In this document: piece after piece, positions 1-8,996 of the stretch
Position numbering within the stretch: position 1 is the stretch's first letter
Layout: each line of letters starts with the position of its first letter
NCBI RefSeq assembly: GCF_009729415.1
Contig: NZ_MPKW01000011.1
Location: 62,001 to 126,000 of the forward strand
Length of the DNA stretch: 64,000 nt
Direction: 5' to 3'
DNA from: Mycolicibacterium sp. CBMA 234
GTDB taxonomy: Bacteria > Actinomycetota > Actinomycetes > Mycobacteriales > Mycobacteriaceae
Position numbers and translations under genes: made by a program
The notes under the pieces: model-generated
The model's database searches: none
Told to the model about the DNA's origin: nothing
What the model saw: the letters and a program-made list of their open reading frames with translations, nothing else

Positions 1-74
1 GCCAGCAGCCCGGCGTCACGCAGGGCGGCGATCATGCCACCGATGTCTCTCAAGCGATCGAGTCCGTTGGTCAT
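1..74 (-). CDS. N-terminal start of a minus-strand gene, cut by the window edge
   Basis: Only the first 24 codons are present. They begin at an ATG (74-72) and read MTNGLDRLRDIGGMIAALRD before running off the window. The start lies 5 bases after the stop of the acyltransferase gene, so the two are probably one transcript. In M. tuberculosis the acyltransferase-like Rv1428c is followed by the acyl-CoA ligase fadD12, so an acyl-CoA ligase is the guess from context. The visible residues do not prove it. Confidence 0.5.
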   Translation of the reverse strand, partial: MTNGLDRLRDIGGMIAALRDAGLL

Positions 75-79
75 GGGGC

Positions 80-883
80 TCAACCCAGTACGGGGAAACG
101 ACGTTCAGCGGCGAGTTTGTCGAGCGCTGCCTGCATCACCTTGCGGATGTGGGCATCGACGTCACCGACGTCGGGTGCATCGCCGAACTTGGCGGTGATG
201 TCAATCGGGTCAAGAACCCGCGTCACCAGCTTTGTCGGCAGTGGCAGGTTCACCGGCAGTACCGCCAACCCAAAGGGCAGGCCGAAGGAGATCGGTAACA
301 GCTCCGCGCGAAAACGCCGCTTGAGCCCCAGCTGTTTGGCCAGCCAGGTGCCACGGCTCAGGTAGAGCTGATTCTCCTGCCCGCCGATCGACACGACCGG
401 GACGATCGGGACGCCGGTCTCGATCGCCGTACGGACATAGCCGGTGCGGCCGGCGAAGTCGATGACGTTCCGCGCCGCCGACGGCCGGTACACGTCGTAG
501 TCACCGCCGGGGAAAACCATCACCAGTCCACCGGACTTCAAAGCCGTCGCAGCGTTGCTCCGACTGGCCCGAATGAAACCCATTCGGGCCACGATGTCTG
601 CCAACGGACCGTTGGCCAGGAGATCATGGGTCAGGGTGTAAAGCGGCCTGCCGTAACCACACTCCGCATAGAACTGTGATGCGAAGATTGGGACGTCCAT
701 TGGCAGATACCCGCCGGAGTGGTTGGACACGAGCAGCGCGCCACCGGTCGGTAACCGCTCCAACCCCTGGATCTCCGGCCGGAACCAGAGTTGGGTAATG
801 GGCCGGGCAAGGTCCAGCAGGAGCTTCACCAGATCACGGTCCCACTTGGTCAGTTGTGCGTCCTCGGCTCGAGTACCGCTCAC
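80..883 (-). CDS. Lysophospholipid acyltransferase family protein (PlsC-like, Rv1428c-like)
   Basis: About 267 residues. The PlsC-type acyltransferase core is visible: the NHSGGYLPMD block is the HX4D catalytic motif (NHSGGYLPMD: His then Asp), and VFPGGDYDV is the later substrate-binding block. Such enzymes move an acyl group from acyl-CoA to a lysophospholipid or related acceptor at the membrane. A GTG at 883 is preferred as start because AAGGAAG lies 5 bases upstream; the frame stays open to 913 but without a ribosome site. It probably shares a transcript with the gene cut at the window edge. The acceptor lipid cannot be told from sequence. Confidence 0.8.
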   Translation of the reverse strand: MSGTRAEDAQLTKWDRDLVKLLLDLARPITQLWFRPEIQGLERLPTGGALLVSNHSGGYLPMDVPIFASQFYAECGYGRPLYTLTHDLLANGPLADIVARMGFIRASRSNAATALKSGGLVMVFPGGDYDVYRPSAARNVIDFAGRTGYVRTAIETGVPIVPVVSIGGQENQLYLSRGTWLAKQLGLKRRFRAELLPISFGLPFGLAVLPVNLPLPTKLVTRVLDPIDITAKFGDAPDVGDVDAHIRKVMQAALDKLAAERRFPVLG

Positions 884-1287
884 ATTGCTTCCTTTTCGAT
901 AGCGTTGACGCACAGCAGGTTTCGCCTATCGCTGCTAATTCGACGAACGCGCCACAAGTCGGACACGAAAACTCACGGGGCTCGACTCCCCTAGCCCTTC
1001 GCCAACGATGTGGCGCTCGGACGTCGTTGGCCGACAAAACCATAACGTCGACAAAGCTGCGTCGGATGAGTAGTCACTACTCTGCCGCAAGCACGACCGG
1101 CCCATGAGATTGCTTTGTCGTCGGCCCGTTGCCGACCTTGCGATGCGGCTTGCGTATACAGCCAGTGGACAAAATGAACACCAACGTTGACGATGGTTCT
1201 GGACCGACTATCAGACGGGTTGCGGGCGGCGAAGTTGTGCCACGAAGGTCAGGGCCGCCGGAAGGAATCACTATTGGAGTCGCGAGG
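884..1287. other. Intergenic stretch without a recognised gene
   Basis: This stretch lies between the divergent acyltransferase and Nudix genes and should hold both promoters. Short open frames occur on both strands but none resembles a known family or carries a convincing ribosome site. An open frame runs in phase into the Nudix gene from 1129, but the first residues of that extension have no Nudix-family character. Confidence 0.5.
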
Positions 1288-1881
1288 ATGAATTTCTGCC
1301 CGAGTTGCGGTGGCCGGATCAAGCGGCAGCGGGTAGCCGCTGATGAGCGGGACCGCGACGTCTGCACCCGGTGCCATCAGGTGCACTACGAGAACCCGCG
1401 CATCCTGGTGACCGCGATGATCACGTGGAACGACCGTCTGCTGCTGTGTCGGCGCGCCCATGAGCCGTCGTATGGACTGTGGTGCGCGCCGGGCGGCTTC
1501 ATGGAGAAGGAAGAGACGCTCGAACAGGCCGCCGCCCGAGAGCTTGAAGAAGAGACCGGGGTACGGATCGACGCCGACCAGCTAGCCCTTTACACCATCA
1601 CGAATCTGCCGATGATCAGTGAGGTCTACGTGGTGTTCCGCGCCACGGTGAGCGAGCCGACGGTCGCCTGCGGTCCTGAGAGCATCGAAGCGAGGTTCTT
1701 CAGTCAGGATGAGATCCCTTGGCATGCACTAGCTTGGCCGCAACTGGGTAGCTACCTGAAGTTGTTCTTCGGCGAACAGCAGCTAGGAGATTTCGGCATC
1801 CACCTGAGTCGGGCAGACCTGGTGGGCGGATTTCGACGTTCCTACCGTATCCGTGCTGCCGACGCTGATTGGACGGGCTGA
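1288..1881 (+). CDS. Nudix hydrolase with N-terminal zinc ribbon
   Basis: 197 residues from the ATG at 1288, chosen because GGAG lies 8 bases upstream and the protein then opens with its zinc ribbon (C4-x2-C7 and C28-x2-C31, roughly). The Nudix box is complete: a GGFMEKEET start, then REL-EEETG about residues 70-92. Proteins of this layout hydrolyse nucleoside diphosphate derivatives such as NADH, ADP-ribose or FAD; the zinc ribbon is shared with the NudC NADH pyrophosphatases. The exact substrate is not deducible. It stands alone between genes on other strands. Confidence 0.85.
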   Translation: MNFCPSCGGRIKRQRVAADERDRDVCTRCHQVHYENPRILVTAMITWNDRLLLCRRAHEPSYGLWCAPGGFMEKEETLEQAAARELEEETGVRIDADQLALYTITNLPMISEVYVVFRATVSEPTVACGPESIEARFFSQDEIPWHALAWPQLGSYLKLFFGEQQLGDFGIHLSRADLVGGFRRSYRIRAADADWTG

Positions 1882-2313
1882 CGCAGGCCAGTCTCCCCTC
1901 ACCCGTACCGCGCAGCTGACGATGCTCTCGCGGCGAGCGATGTAGTCCACCAATGTCACCGTGGCGTTGCCTATGAATGGTCCTATCAGGATGACACCCG
2001 AGGGGGTCGCCACGGCTGCAAGACACATGATGGCGTTGCAACTGACGGGAGCCACCACCGATCACGTCCCGTTACTCAGGATTTCCCGGGCCAGCGGCGA
2101 GCTCAAATCCATTGGCATATCTGATGGCATCGCCTATCACAGGTTTCGCGTGCAGATCGACGGATGCGTGATGGTGGACGCTCCGCTGGCCGCTACGGCC
2201 GGTTGGGGCCTCAGAACCAACACAGGACTCACCGTCGGGTTACGGTTCGAACAGTCACTTCTAGTCGAGGTCAAGGCCAGCGTCCACCAGCTCCCGTCGT
2301 CCCAGCGATCAGT
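1882..2313. other. Gap of about 430 bases between convergent genes, no recognised gene
   Basis: This gap lies between the 3' ends of the Nudix gene and the acyl-CoA dehydrogenase gene. Open frames exist on both strands (for example 1961-2401 plus and 1783-2058 minus), but the plus-strand one runs into the antisense of the dehydrogenase and neither shows a family motif. A decayed gene is possible. I see no terminator hairpin I would defend. Confidence 0.4.
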
Positions 2314-4110
2314 TCAGAACCAGTCGGGTCGCATGTCGAGGGTGGTCCGATCAAGGCTTTCGAGCAGATCCAGCTGCGTACCCACCTTCGGCAGTTCATA
2401 GCTGAAGAAATAGCGTGCCGCCTGGCGCTTGCCGTCGTAAAAATCACCGATCATGCCGTTGCAGGCCACGAACTGTTCGAGCCACATCCAGGCGATGACC
2501 ACATGTCCGAAAGCCTCAAGGTAGATCGCGCTGTTGGCCAACGCGACGGCGATATCATCCGAGCCCAACAATGCGCCCGTGACCTCGAGAAGTCGTTGCC
2601 ATGCCGATTCGAGCTGTGTCGCCAGCTCTGCGAGTTCACTGCCGGCCGAGCGCGCTTGTGTCACGCATTGACCGATCGCGCCCGTCACCGCGGTCAGACT
2701 GGCTCCGCCACGCTGAGTAACTTTGCGGCCCAACAGGTCCAGACTTTGGATACCGTGTGTGCCCTCGTGGATGGCGTTGAGTCGGTTGTCCCGGTAGTGC
2801 TGTTCGACGTCGTACTCGCCGGTGTAGCCATAGCCGCCGTGGACTTGGATCGCCAGACTGTTGGCTTCCAGACACCATTGTGAAGGCCAGCTTTTCGCTA
2901 CCGGTGTCAGAATATCCAGTAACAACGCTGCCGCGTCACGTTCGTCCTCTGATTCGGCGCTCTGTTCGATGTCGACGATACGAGCACAATACAGCGCCAT
3001 TGCCATGGCCCCCTCAGCATATACTTTCTGCGCCAACAACATTCGTTTGACATCGGCGTGCTCGATGATGGGAATCTGCGGGGTGGTCGGGCTAGGCGAG
3101 GTCAGATGCCGGCCTTGCGGCCGGTCACGTGCGTATTCCACAGATTTGAGGTAGCCGGTGTAGCCCAGAGCTGCCGCAACAGCCCCAACTCCCAGGCGTG
3201 CCTCGTTCATCATGTCGAACATGTATGCAAGTCCCCGGTGCGGTTCGCCCACGAGATAGCCTACTGCGCCGGGCTTTTGGCCTGGCGTAAACGTGCCGTC
3301 GCCGAAATTGAGCACCGTGTTGGTGATGCCACGCTGACCCATCTTGTGGTTCAGTCCACCGAGCGTGACGTCGTTACGTTCACCGATGGAACCGTCAGCC
3401 TCGACGAGAAACTTCGGCACAATGAACAACGAGATCCCCTTGGTTCCCGGCGGGCCGCCGGGGATCTTCGCCAACACCAGGTTCACGATATTTTCGGTCA
3501 TTTCGTGCTCTGCGGCCGAAATCCACATCTTTGACCCGAACAGACGGTACGTCCCGTCGCCTTGCGGTTCGGCGCGAGTTGCGATGTCAGCCAGCGAGGA
3601 GCCGGCCTGTGTTTCCGAAAGCGCCATCGTCCCCGAGAACCGGCCGGCCAGCATCGGCCGCACGAAAGCGCCGATCTGTTGCCACGACCCGTGTGTGACA
3701 AGCAGATTGGCGTTTGCCATCGTGAGCATCAAGTAGCCCGTTGTACTGATGTTCGCCGCAGCAAACCAGGCCAAAACCGCTGTGCTTACGACCTTGGGCA
3801 ATTGCGCTCCACCCAAGGCATGGTCCATGCCCATTCCGATGAGATCCGCACCCACGAAGGCATCCCAGGCCTTCTTGACTTCGGGGATGCTGGTCACCGT
3901 GTGTCCGTCGAAAGTGGGTACGTCTACGTCGCCCTTCTTGTTGTGTGGCGCGAAATAACTGGATGCTAGGTGCTCGGACAGATCAAGCAGGTCGTCGATC
4001 GTTTCCCGAGTGTGATCAGCGAATCGCTCGCGTTCGCTCAGTTCGTCCGCGTGCAACCATTCAAACAGCAGGAATTCAAGATCGCGGCGTGATAGCAGTT
4101 TCGACTTCAT
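2314..4110 (-). CDS. Acyl-CoA dehydrogenase, large C-terminally extended type (FadE5-like)
   Basis: 598 residues, the size of the mycobacterial FadE5 group rather than the usual 380-400. The FAD/substrate block MALSETQAGSSLADI is near residue 160. The block around residue 450 contains NAIHEGTHGIQ, where this subfamily carries its catalytic glutamate. The extra C-terminal helical domain (residues 470-598) is typical of the group. It introduces the first alpha,beta double bond in acyl-CoA beta-oxidation, using FAD and passing electrons to ETF. The gene stands downstream of the CoA-transferase operon on the same strand but 390 bases away, so it probably has its own promoter. Chain length or ring substrate is unknown. 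Confidence 0.9.
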   Translation of the reverse strand: MKSKLLSRRDLEFLLFEWLHADELSERERFADHTRETIDDLLDLSEHLASSYFAPHNKKGDVDVPTFDGHTVTSIPEVKKAWDAFVGADLIGMGMDHALGGAQLPKVVSTAVLAWFAAANISTTGYLMLTMANANLLVTHGSWQQIGAFVRPMLAGRFSGTMALSETQAGSSLADIATRAEPQGDGTYRLFGSKMWISAAEHEMTENIVNLVLAKIPGGPPGTKGISLFIVPKFLVEADGSIGERNDVTLGGLNHKMGQRGITNTVLNFGDGTFTPGQKPGAVGYLVGEPHRGLAYMFDMMNEARLGVGAVAAALGYTGYLKSVEYARDRPQGRHLTSPSPTTPQIPIIEHADVKRMLLAQKVYAEGAMAMALYCARIVDIEQSAESEDERDAAALLLDILTPVAKSWPSQWCLEANSLAIQVHGGYGYTGEYDVEQHYRDNRLNAIHEGTHGIQSLDLLGRKVTQRGGASLTAVTGAIGQCVTQARSAGSELAELATQLESAWQRLLEVTGALLGSDDIAVALANSAIYLEAFGHVVIAWMWLEQFVACNGMIGDFYDGKRQAARYFFSYELPKVGTQLDLLESLDRTTLDMRPDWF

Positions 4111-4499
4111 CGTTCACTTTCGTTCTGATCGGCGTGGACCCGGGAACCCGGGGACGGGTCATTGCTGTGCGAGCAGGATGGCAGGTCTCGCTTTAAGGGC
4201 ACCGCTAGGTCAATCACCAAAGTTGTTGTGCGGCTACGTGCAACGACAAGGACCTGCCGCATAGGTCGACGGCGGCGGAGAATGCCCCCGGTCTAGGTAC
4301 ACGATGAACTTCCTTTGTGTTCAACAGCTCGTTTTGGCGGTGCACATTTACAACGGGGTCGGCGACTGGCTTCGGGTAAACAATCGAGTCTCACGCGCTG
4401 ATGCACTTCGTGAAGTTCTCTCCGACCCAAAGGGGCTATGAGGCGATCATTCTTACTCCGTGGGCCTACCGTGACGAGTCAGGCTGCGTGGTCCTCGCA
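4111..4499. other. Intergenic region upstream of the acyl-CoA dehydrogenase gene
   Basis: 390 bases between the end of the fused CoA-transferase gene and the start of the acyl-CoA dehydrogenase, both on the minus strand. It presumably carries the dehydrogenase promoter. Imperfect inverted sequence around 4222-4254 (TTGTTGT ... AACGACAA) is the only structure seen and is too weak to call an operator. Confidence 0.4.
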
Positions 4500-6992
4500 T
4501 TACTCGGGCACGTACCGGTCAGAGGTGAACCACGAGACACTCGCGGCGCCGTCCCGGAGCATGGTCTCGACCTGGTCCTCGTGGTAACCGAGATCGAGCA
4601 ACGTCTCGCGGGTGTGCTGACCTGGCCGGGGAGCCGGAGATAGTTGAGGTCTGTCGTGCTGGGCTCGCAACCACAGCGGCATCGGCAGGATGTACGTCTC
4701 GTTGTCTGGATGGGTGAACACACAGATGCGCCCAGAGGCTGAGGCGGCCGCCACGGGCACGCCCGATGCGGGTGCCGGCGTCGCCTCGCTCCGCAGAGAT
4801 CGGGCGGTCCGTACCGGTTCGGCCGCCAGGCCTGCCCGTCGGGCCCACGCGGTAGCGGCTAACGAAGTTCGAGCCCGGACCTGGTCAGTGAGCCATCGCC
4901 CGGCCTCGTCGGGTCGCACTGGCGCGTCGTTGCCGAGTCTTTTTCGTGCCCGCGACCAAGCAGTATTTGAGGCGCATACATGAACCCAACCGTCCGTTGC
5001 CCGGTACATCCGATTGAGCGGATGTGGCCCTTTGGCCCGCAAACCCTCAGATGCGAGGTCGCTGCCTGGCTCGTTGAGCAGGCACAGCTGGATCCAGGCA
5101 GCCGTTCGGGCCAGTGATGTCCGGGTGAACAGCCGGGTCGCTCCGTTCTGGCGTGCAAGGAGTCCAACGACCGTGGAGAACGCGCCAGAAAATCCGGTGA
5201 GATAGTCGATACATGAGGCGATGCCGTGGATGTGGGGGCCGTCGGGGCCACCGTATCGACGCATTACACCGCTGAACGCTTGCAAGATCGGGTCGAATCC
5301 CGGGCGGTCTTCCCATCCGCCCCCATCGGGTCCGCTGAAAGCCGTGACTTGGGTGACCACGGCCCCTTCGTTGAGGCTGTGGATCTGTTCCGGCGCAACG
5401 CCGAGCCGTGTGGCCTGAGCGGTGACTTTGTTGTAGAGAACGACGTCCTGGTGGGGAAGCAACCGGCCGAGCACGTCTTTGCCTGACGTACTGTGCAGGT
5501 CAAGGGCAAGATCACGCTTGCCTTGATGGACCTCTACCCCGTATACGACGGTCTGGCGAGGTCCCATAGCAGGAACGGTGTCGCTCACATGGAGCACCGC
5601 AGCACCGAGATCGGCGAGCGTGCGACCCGCGGCGGGCCCGGCAATCACATTCGTGAGGTCAAGAACCTTGACGTCACTCAGTGGGGACCAGGGGTTGGGC
5701 GGCGGGCATGTCGCAGCCGGCGGAGCGAAAGCTCGCTCGGTAGTCCAGCCGCGCGGTGCTTCGGTCGTCGTCTGGTCGCCAGCCGGTGAGGTTCTCGTGC
5801 GCACGTCGGTCCCGTCACAAGATCCCAGAACATCGACGTATGGTCCTGGCGCGACGCCGGTATCGGTGCGCACGATGATGCCGGAGGTGACGACGGCGGG
5901 GTGATCGACGAACTCGGAGGTCAAACATTGCCTGGTGGCGGGCACGCCGGCGGCGCCCAGGCGGTCGGCCCATGCCTGCGCAGTATCGCTGGCAAAGACG
6001 GTCGCCAAACGCTTCTGCAGGCGTATCCATGCCCGCGATCTTCCTCGGTAGGCGTAAACGTTGTTCTTGGTGGCGGGCAGATCGAAGACCTCACCGCGAT
6101 GCAATCCGAGACCGTCGAGTTCGTCGGTCAGTCCCGTGATTGCGAGCAGCGTGTCGACCTGGTTGGTGTTGTCTATTGCGCAGATGAGCAACAGCTCCCC
6201 GTCGCTGCACCGATAGTTTCGGACGAACGGTGGCATCGCGTTGCGAATCACCCTGTCGCCCACCTGGGCGATTGACTCTGGCACCTTGTTCAACGAGATC
6301 GCATCGATGAGGTTGCGTGAGATCGGGAGTGCGTTGTAGCGGGCCGGGTGATTTTTCAGGGAGTAGATCACCCCCGCCGCTGATGACATGGCTGCGTCGA
6401 GCAGCGGCACTTCCAGTCGGGCTCCATGGCCGTGGCGTTGTCGCCCATAGACCGCCGCTACGGCGCCGATAGCTCCCCACATGCCGGCGTACATCGAAGG
6501 CAGAGGAAGTTCTGTATAGGTGGGCGGAAAGTCGAAGGCCGCTCCACCGAGGGAAGAATCCGTGAACAGACCACTGGCAGCGGCCAGTGTGCTGTCCCAG
6601 CCAGCGCACTCGGCCCGGGAATCGTGCCGGCTGTACGCCGGCAGGGATACATAGATCAGCCCCGCGTTGTCTGCGCTGAGGTCATCGAAGCCGAGGCCGA
6701 GACGATCCATGACACCGGGGCGGAAGTTCTCGATCAGAACGTCGGCTTGAGATGCCAGTTTGCGGGCCTCGGCTGCTCCCTGTGGGCTTTGGACGTCGAT
6801 TTCGAGCCGACGCTTTCCTCGTCCGAGAATGTCCTGGGCCGGGGGGTTCCAGTGGGCTGCGCCGGGGCGTACGACCTGGATGACCTCGGCACCTTGGTCT
6901 GCCAGCAGTACTGCGGCTAACGGTCCGGCGACGTAATGGCCGAAGTCCAGGACGCGCAGACCGCGCAACGGCCCGGCAGGAGCGCCGCCCAC
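4500..6992 (-). CDS. Fused double-domain CaiB/BaiF (family III) CoA-transferase
   Basis: 830 residues holding two family III CoA-transferase domains in tandem, about 1-395 and 455-830. Each opens with the conserved pattern of the family (LRGLRVLDFGHYVAGPLAA and LSDVKVLDLTNVIAGPAAG). Family members normally use an aspartate that becomes acylated. By eye this position is Ser166 in the first domain (LPSMYAGM) but Asp596 in the second (CIDYLTGF). The GTG start overlaps the stop of the amidohydrolase gene (TAGTG), so the two are translationally coupled. It presumably activates a carboxylic acid formed by the operon, taking CoA from another thioester. The donor and acceptor are unknown. Confidence 0.88.
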   Translation of the reverse strand: MGGAPAGPLRGLRVLDFGHYVAGPLAAVLLADQGAEVIQVVRPGAAHWNPPAQDILGRGKRRLEIDVQSPQGAAEARKLASQADVLIENFRPGVMDRLGLGFDDLSADNAGLIYVSLPAYSRHDSRAECAGWDSTLAAASGLFTDSSLGGAAFDFPPTYTELPLPSMYAGMWGAIGAVAAVYGRQRHGHGARLEVPLLDAAMSSAAGVIYSLKNHPARYNALPISRNLIDAISLNKVPESIAQVGDRVIRNAMPPFVRNYRCSDGELLLICAIDNTNQVDTLLAITGLTDELDGLGLHRGEVFDLPATKNNVYAYRGRSRAWIRLQKRLATVFASDTAQAWADRLGAAGVPATRQCLTSEFVDHPAVVTSGIIVRTDTGVAPGPYVDVLGSCDGTDVRTRTSPAGDQTTTEAPRGWTTERAFAPPAATCPPPNPWSPLSDVKVLDLTNVIAGPAAGRTLADLGAAVLHVSDTVPAMGPRQTVVYGVEVHQGKRDLALDLHSTSGKDVLGRLLPHQDVVLYNKVTAQATRLGVAPEQIHSLNEGAVVTQVTAFSGPDGGGWEDRPGFDPILQAFSGVMRRYGGPDGPHIHGIASCIDYLTGFSGAFSTVVGLLARQNGATRLFTRTSLARTAAWIQLCLLNEPGSDLASEGLRAKGPHPLNRMYRATDGWVHVCASNTAWSRARKRLGNDAPVRPDEAGRWLTDQVRARTSLAATAWARRAGLAAEPVRTARSLRSEATPAPASGVPVAAASASGRICVFTHPDNETYILPMPLWLRAQHDRPQLSPAPRPGQHTRETLLDLGYHEDQVETMLRDGAASVSWFTSDRYVPE

Positions 6993-8071
6993 TACACACC
7001 GTCGATTCGATAGATATGTATTGCGTTGTCGTGGAATACTTTTCGTAACACGTCTTCTCCTCTATCGGCTAGTACGTCAGCGAGAACACCCACGATGGTG
7101 TCGTAGGAAGCGATGGACTTGTCGACGGGAAAATTGGAGCCGAACATGATCCGGCGGTCGCCGAACACGTTCACCGCATGGTTGATCATGGGAGCTGTGC
7201 GATTGGCCAACTCTCCACGGCTTACGCCCGCGTTCTTCAGGCCGAGCATGGGGAACGCGATGCCGGATTGCTTGGACACCACATTCGGGTGCTGGGCGAC
7301 CGCTTCGAGGGCCACCTTCCACCGTTCGAAGATGTCGGCCCGGGCCGAAGCGCTCGTCCCGGTGTTCTTGCCCATGGGACCCAGCCAGCCTACGGGTGTC
7401 GCGTAGTGATCGAGCACGATCGTGGTCTCGGGATACTCGGCAGCCAAGACTTCGATGTCGGCGAGCTGGGTGGAGTACACATAGGCGTCGAAGGTCAGGC
7501 CACGTTGAGCCAGTGCCGCGAAGCCTTTGAGGAATTCGCTGGAGGCCAGGACACCTCGATCAGGATTCCAGCGCTTGACGCCAGGGTCTTCGTGCCAACT
7601 CGTCAGAAACCGGATTCCGCGGAACCGGCTGCTCGCTTCAGCATGGGCGTCGAGGACCCGCTCGAAATCTGCGGTGCGCGGGTCCGCGCGTCCCACGATC
7701 GCCGCCAATCGCGGTGCACTCGCCTGGCCAAACGGGAGTGTTTCGAGCCATCTGGTCTCCTCGACAGGGTCTCCATGCCAGCCGGCCTCGATATGAACTG
7801 CTGCAGCGACGGGAACGCCGACCGTGCCTGCAGTAGATGCAACGTCACGCGCGTACTCCGCCGGCAAGTACTTCGAAGCGACGTGTTGCAGCGTGACGAT
7901 GAATTCTCGGATGCCTTGGTCGAGGATGATCGGCGCCACTTTTCCAAGGATTCTTGGTGCGCGCTTGTAGAGGGGCGCGAACTTCGACGCTTCGCGCGGT
8001 GTGGTGAACGGGTCCCATTGATGTAGGTGGGTGTCGATAATTCCAGGGACCACGCCAGCGAGATCGATCAT
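6992..8071 (-). CDS. Amidohydrolase-superfamily metal-dependent hydrolase (Amidohydro_2 type)
   Basis: 359 residues with the TIM-barrel amidohydrolase plan. The N-terminal metal motif is DTHLHQWDP (residues ~13-21), a mid-barrel VLDHYATP carries a later histidine, and the C-terminal SNFPVDK contains the final aspartate. This subgroup includes 2-pyrone-4,6-dicarboxylate lactonase and gamma-resorcylate/ACMS-type decarboxylases, so lactone hydrolysis or non-oxidative decarboxylation of a ring-derived acid is likely. The start overlaps the stop of the upstream gene by 4 bases (ATGA). It sits second to last in the SDR-ADC-hydrolase-CoA-transferase operon. Confidence 0.88.
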   Translation of the reverse strand: MIDLAGVVPGIIDTHLHQWDPFTTPREASKFAPLYKRAPRILGKVAPIILDQGIREFIVTLQHVASKYLPAEYARDVASTAGTVGVPVAAAVHIEAGWHGDPVEETRWLETLPFGQASAPRLAAIVGRADPRTADFERVLDAHAEASSRFRGIRFLTSWHEDPGVKRWNPDRGVLASSEFLKGFAALAQRGLTFDAYVYSTQLADIEVLAAEYPETTIVLDHYATPVGWLGPMGKNTGTSASARADIFERWKVALEAVAQHPNVVSKQSGIAFPMLGLKNAGVSRGELANRTAPMINHAVNVFGDRRIMFGSNFPVDKSIASYDTIVGVLADVLADRGEDVLRKVFHDNAIHIYRIDGV

Positions 8072-8976
8072 CGTCGATCACCGTCAAGTTCGTCGAGGAT
8101 GGTCTGATCGAAAACGTCTCCCCAACTCGCGACACGCACTTGTCCTGCCTCAAAGCTCTCCAGTTCGACGTCCGCAAGTCGATTGACGATATGCACCAGG
8201 GTCGGAAGCTGCTCAAACGTCGCTCTCGTGAACGCGAACGAGCCTGCGCCCGAACGGATGGACCGCACATCGGTGATGGCGGGCTGGCTGACCGAGCCGA
8301 CCACCTGTTCAAGGTCGAGTCGGCCCCACTGGCCGGTGCGAGGGAAGACCCTGTAATGCATGAGAGCACCGCGCCTCCAGGACGGGTTGGCCGGAAGCTT
8401 GCGGTTGAGCGTGACGTCGAGGCTGAAGAACTCGGTCCCACCCCAGCCCACCGTGTAGTGCGTCTGACTGCCCTTGACCACACGCTTCATCGAGTCCGCG
8501 TAGACCTTGCTGAAGCCGAGCTCCTCACGTCCGGAGACGATGGCGTCGGGACAGTCCTCCCAGATCACCAGGGCGAGTCGTCCAGATGTCCGCCCACCGT
8601 CGGTGGCCGTGTACGTCGCGGGGACGCTCACCATCAACAACTCGTAACCGCGGCCGGCGAGCCACGGCAGATTGCTCAGCGTTACCGCCTCAACGATCAG
8701 CAGGGGTTCGTCGAGGGTGAAACCGGCGGGGAGCAATTCGGCCAACTTTTGCGGGCAGGCGGCTCGGCCGGCGACCCATGTGGCCAGTGCTGAGGCTCCC
8801 TTGCGGGGGAAACGGTCGTCGGTTTCGAGCTGCTGCCGCGGCCCGGGTTGACGCCCGAATGTCGCTGGCATGCGAGGTATGCCGTCGAAGGTCCGGCTGC
8901 CTGGTGAGGGGTATCTTGGCGCCAAAGCGTTGCTATCACGGCCCCGGGCATTTTTGATGATCGATAGCAGGTCCAT
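8068..8976 (-). CDS. Acetoacetate decarboxylase-like protein
   Basis: 302 residues. The acetoacetate decarboxylase (ADC) fold is suggested by the blocks YELLMVSVPATYTATDGG, VIWEDCPDAIVSGREELGFSKVYAD and a later GRLDLEQVVGS. In true ADC a lysine after a Gly-(Tyr/Phe)-Pro motif forms a Schiff base with the substrate; GFSK gives a candidate lysine near residue 160. Some ADC-like proteins catalyse aldol or hydratase chemistry instead, so the reaction is not fixed. It lies 20 bases after the SDR gene and overlaps the next gene by 4 bases, so it belongs to the same operon. Confidence 0.78.
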   Translation of the reverse strand: MDLLSIIKNARGRDSNALAPRYPSPGSRTFDGIPRMPATFGRQPGPRQQLETDDRFPRKGASALATWVAGRAACPQKLAELLPAGFTLDEPLLIVEAVTLSNLPWLAGRGYELLMVSVPATYTATDGGRTSGRLALVIWEDCPDAIVSGREELGFSKVYADSMKRVVKGSQTHYTVGWGGTEFFSLDVTLNRKLPANPSWRRGALMHYRVFPRTGQWGRLDLEQVVGSVSQPAITDVRSIRSGAGSFAFTRATFEQLPTLVHIVNRLADVELESFEAGQVRVASWGDVFDQTILDELDGDRR

Positions 8977-8996
8977 GTCAGTTCTTTCGGTGGATT

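Noticed and set aside
4200..4270. Inverted repeat TTGTTGT / AACGACAA upstream of fadE as an operator
   Set aside because: Short arms, mismatches and no second copy.
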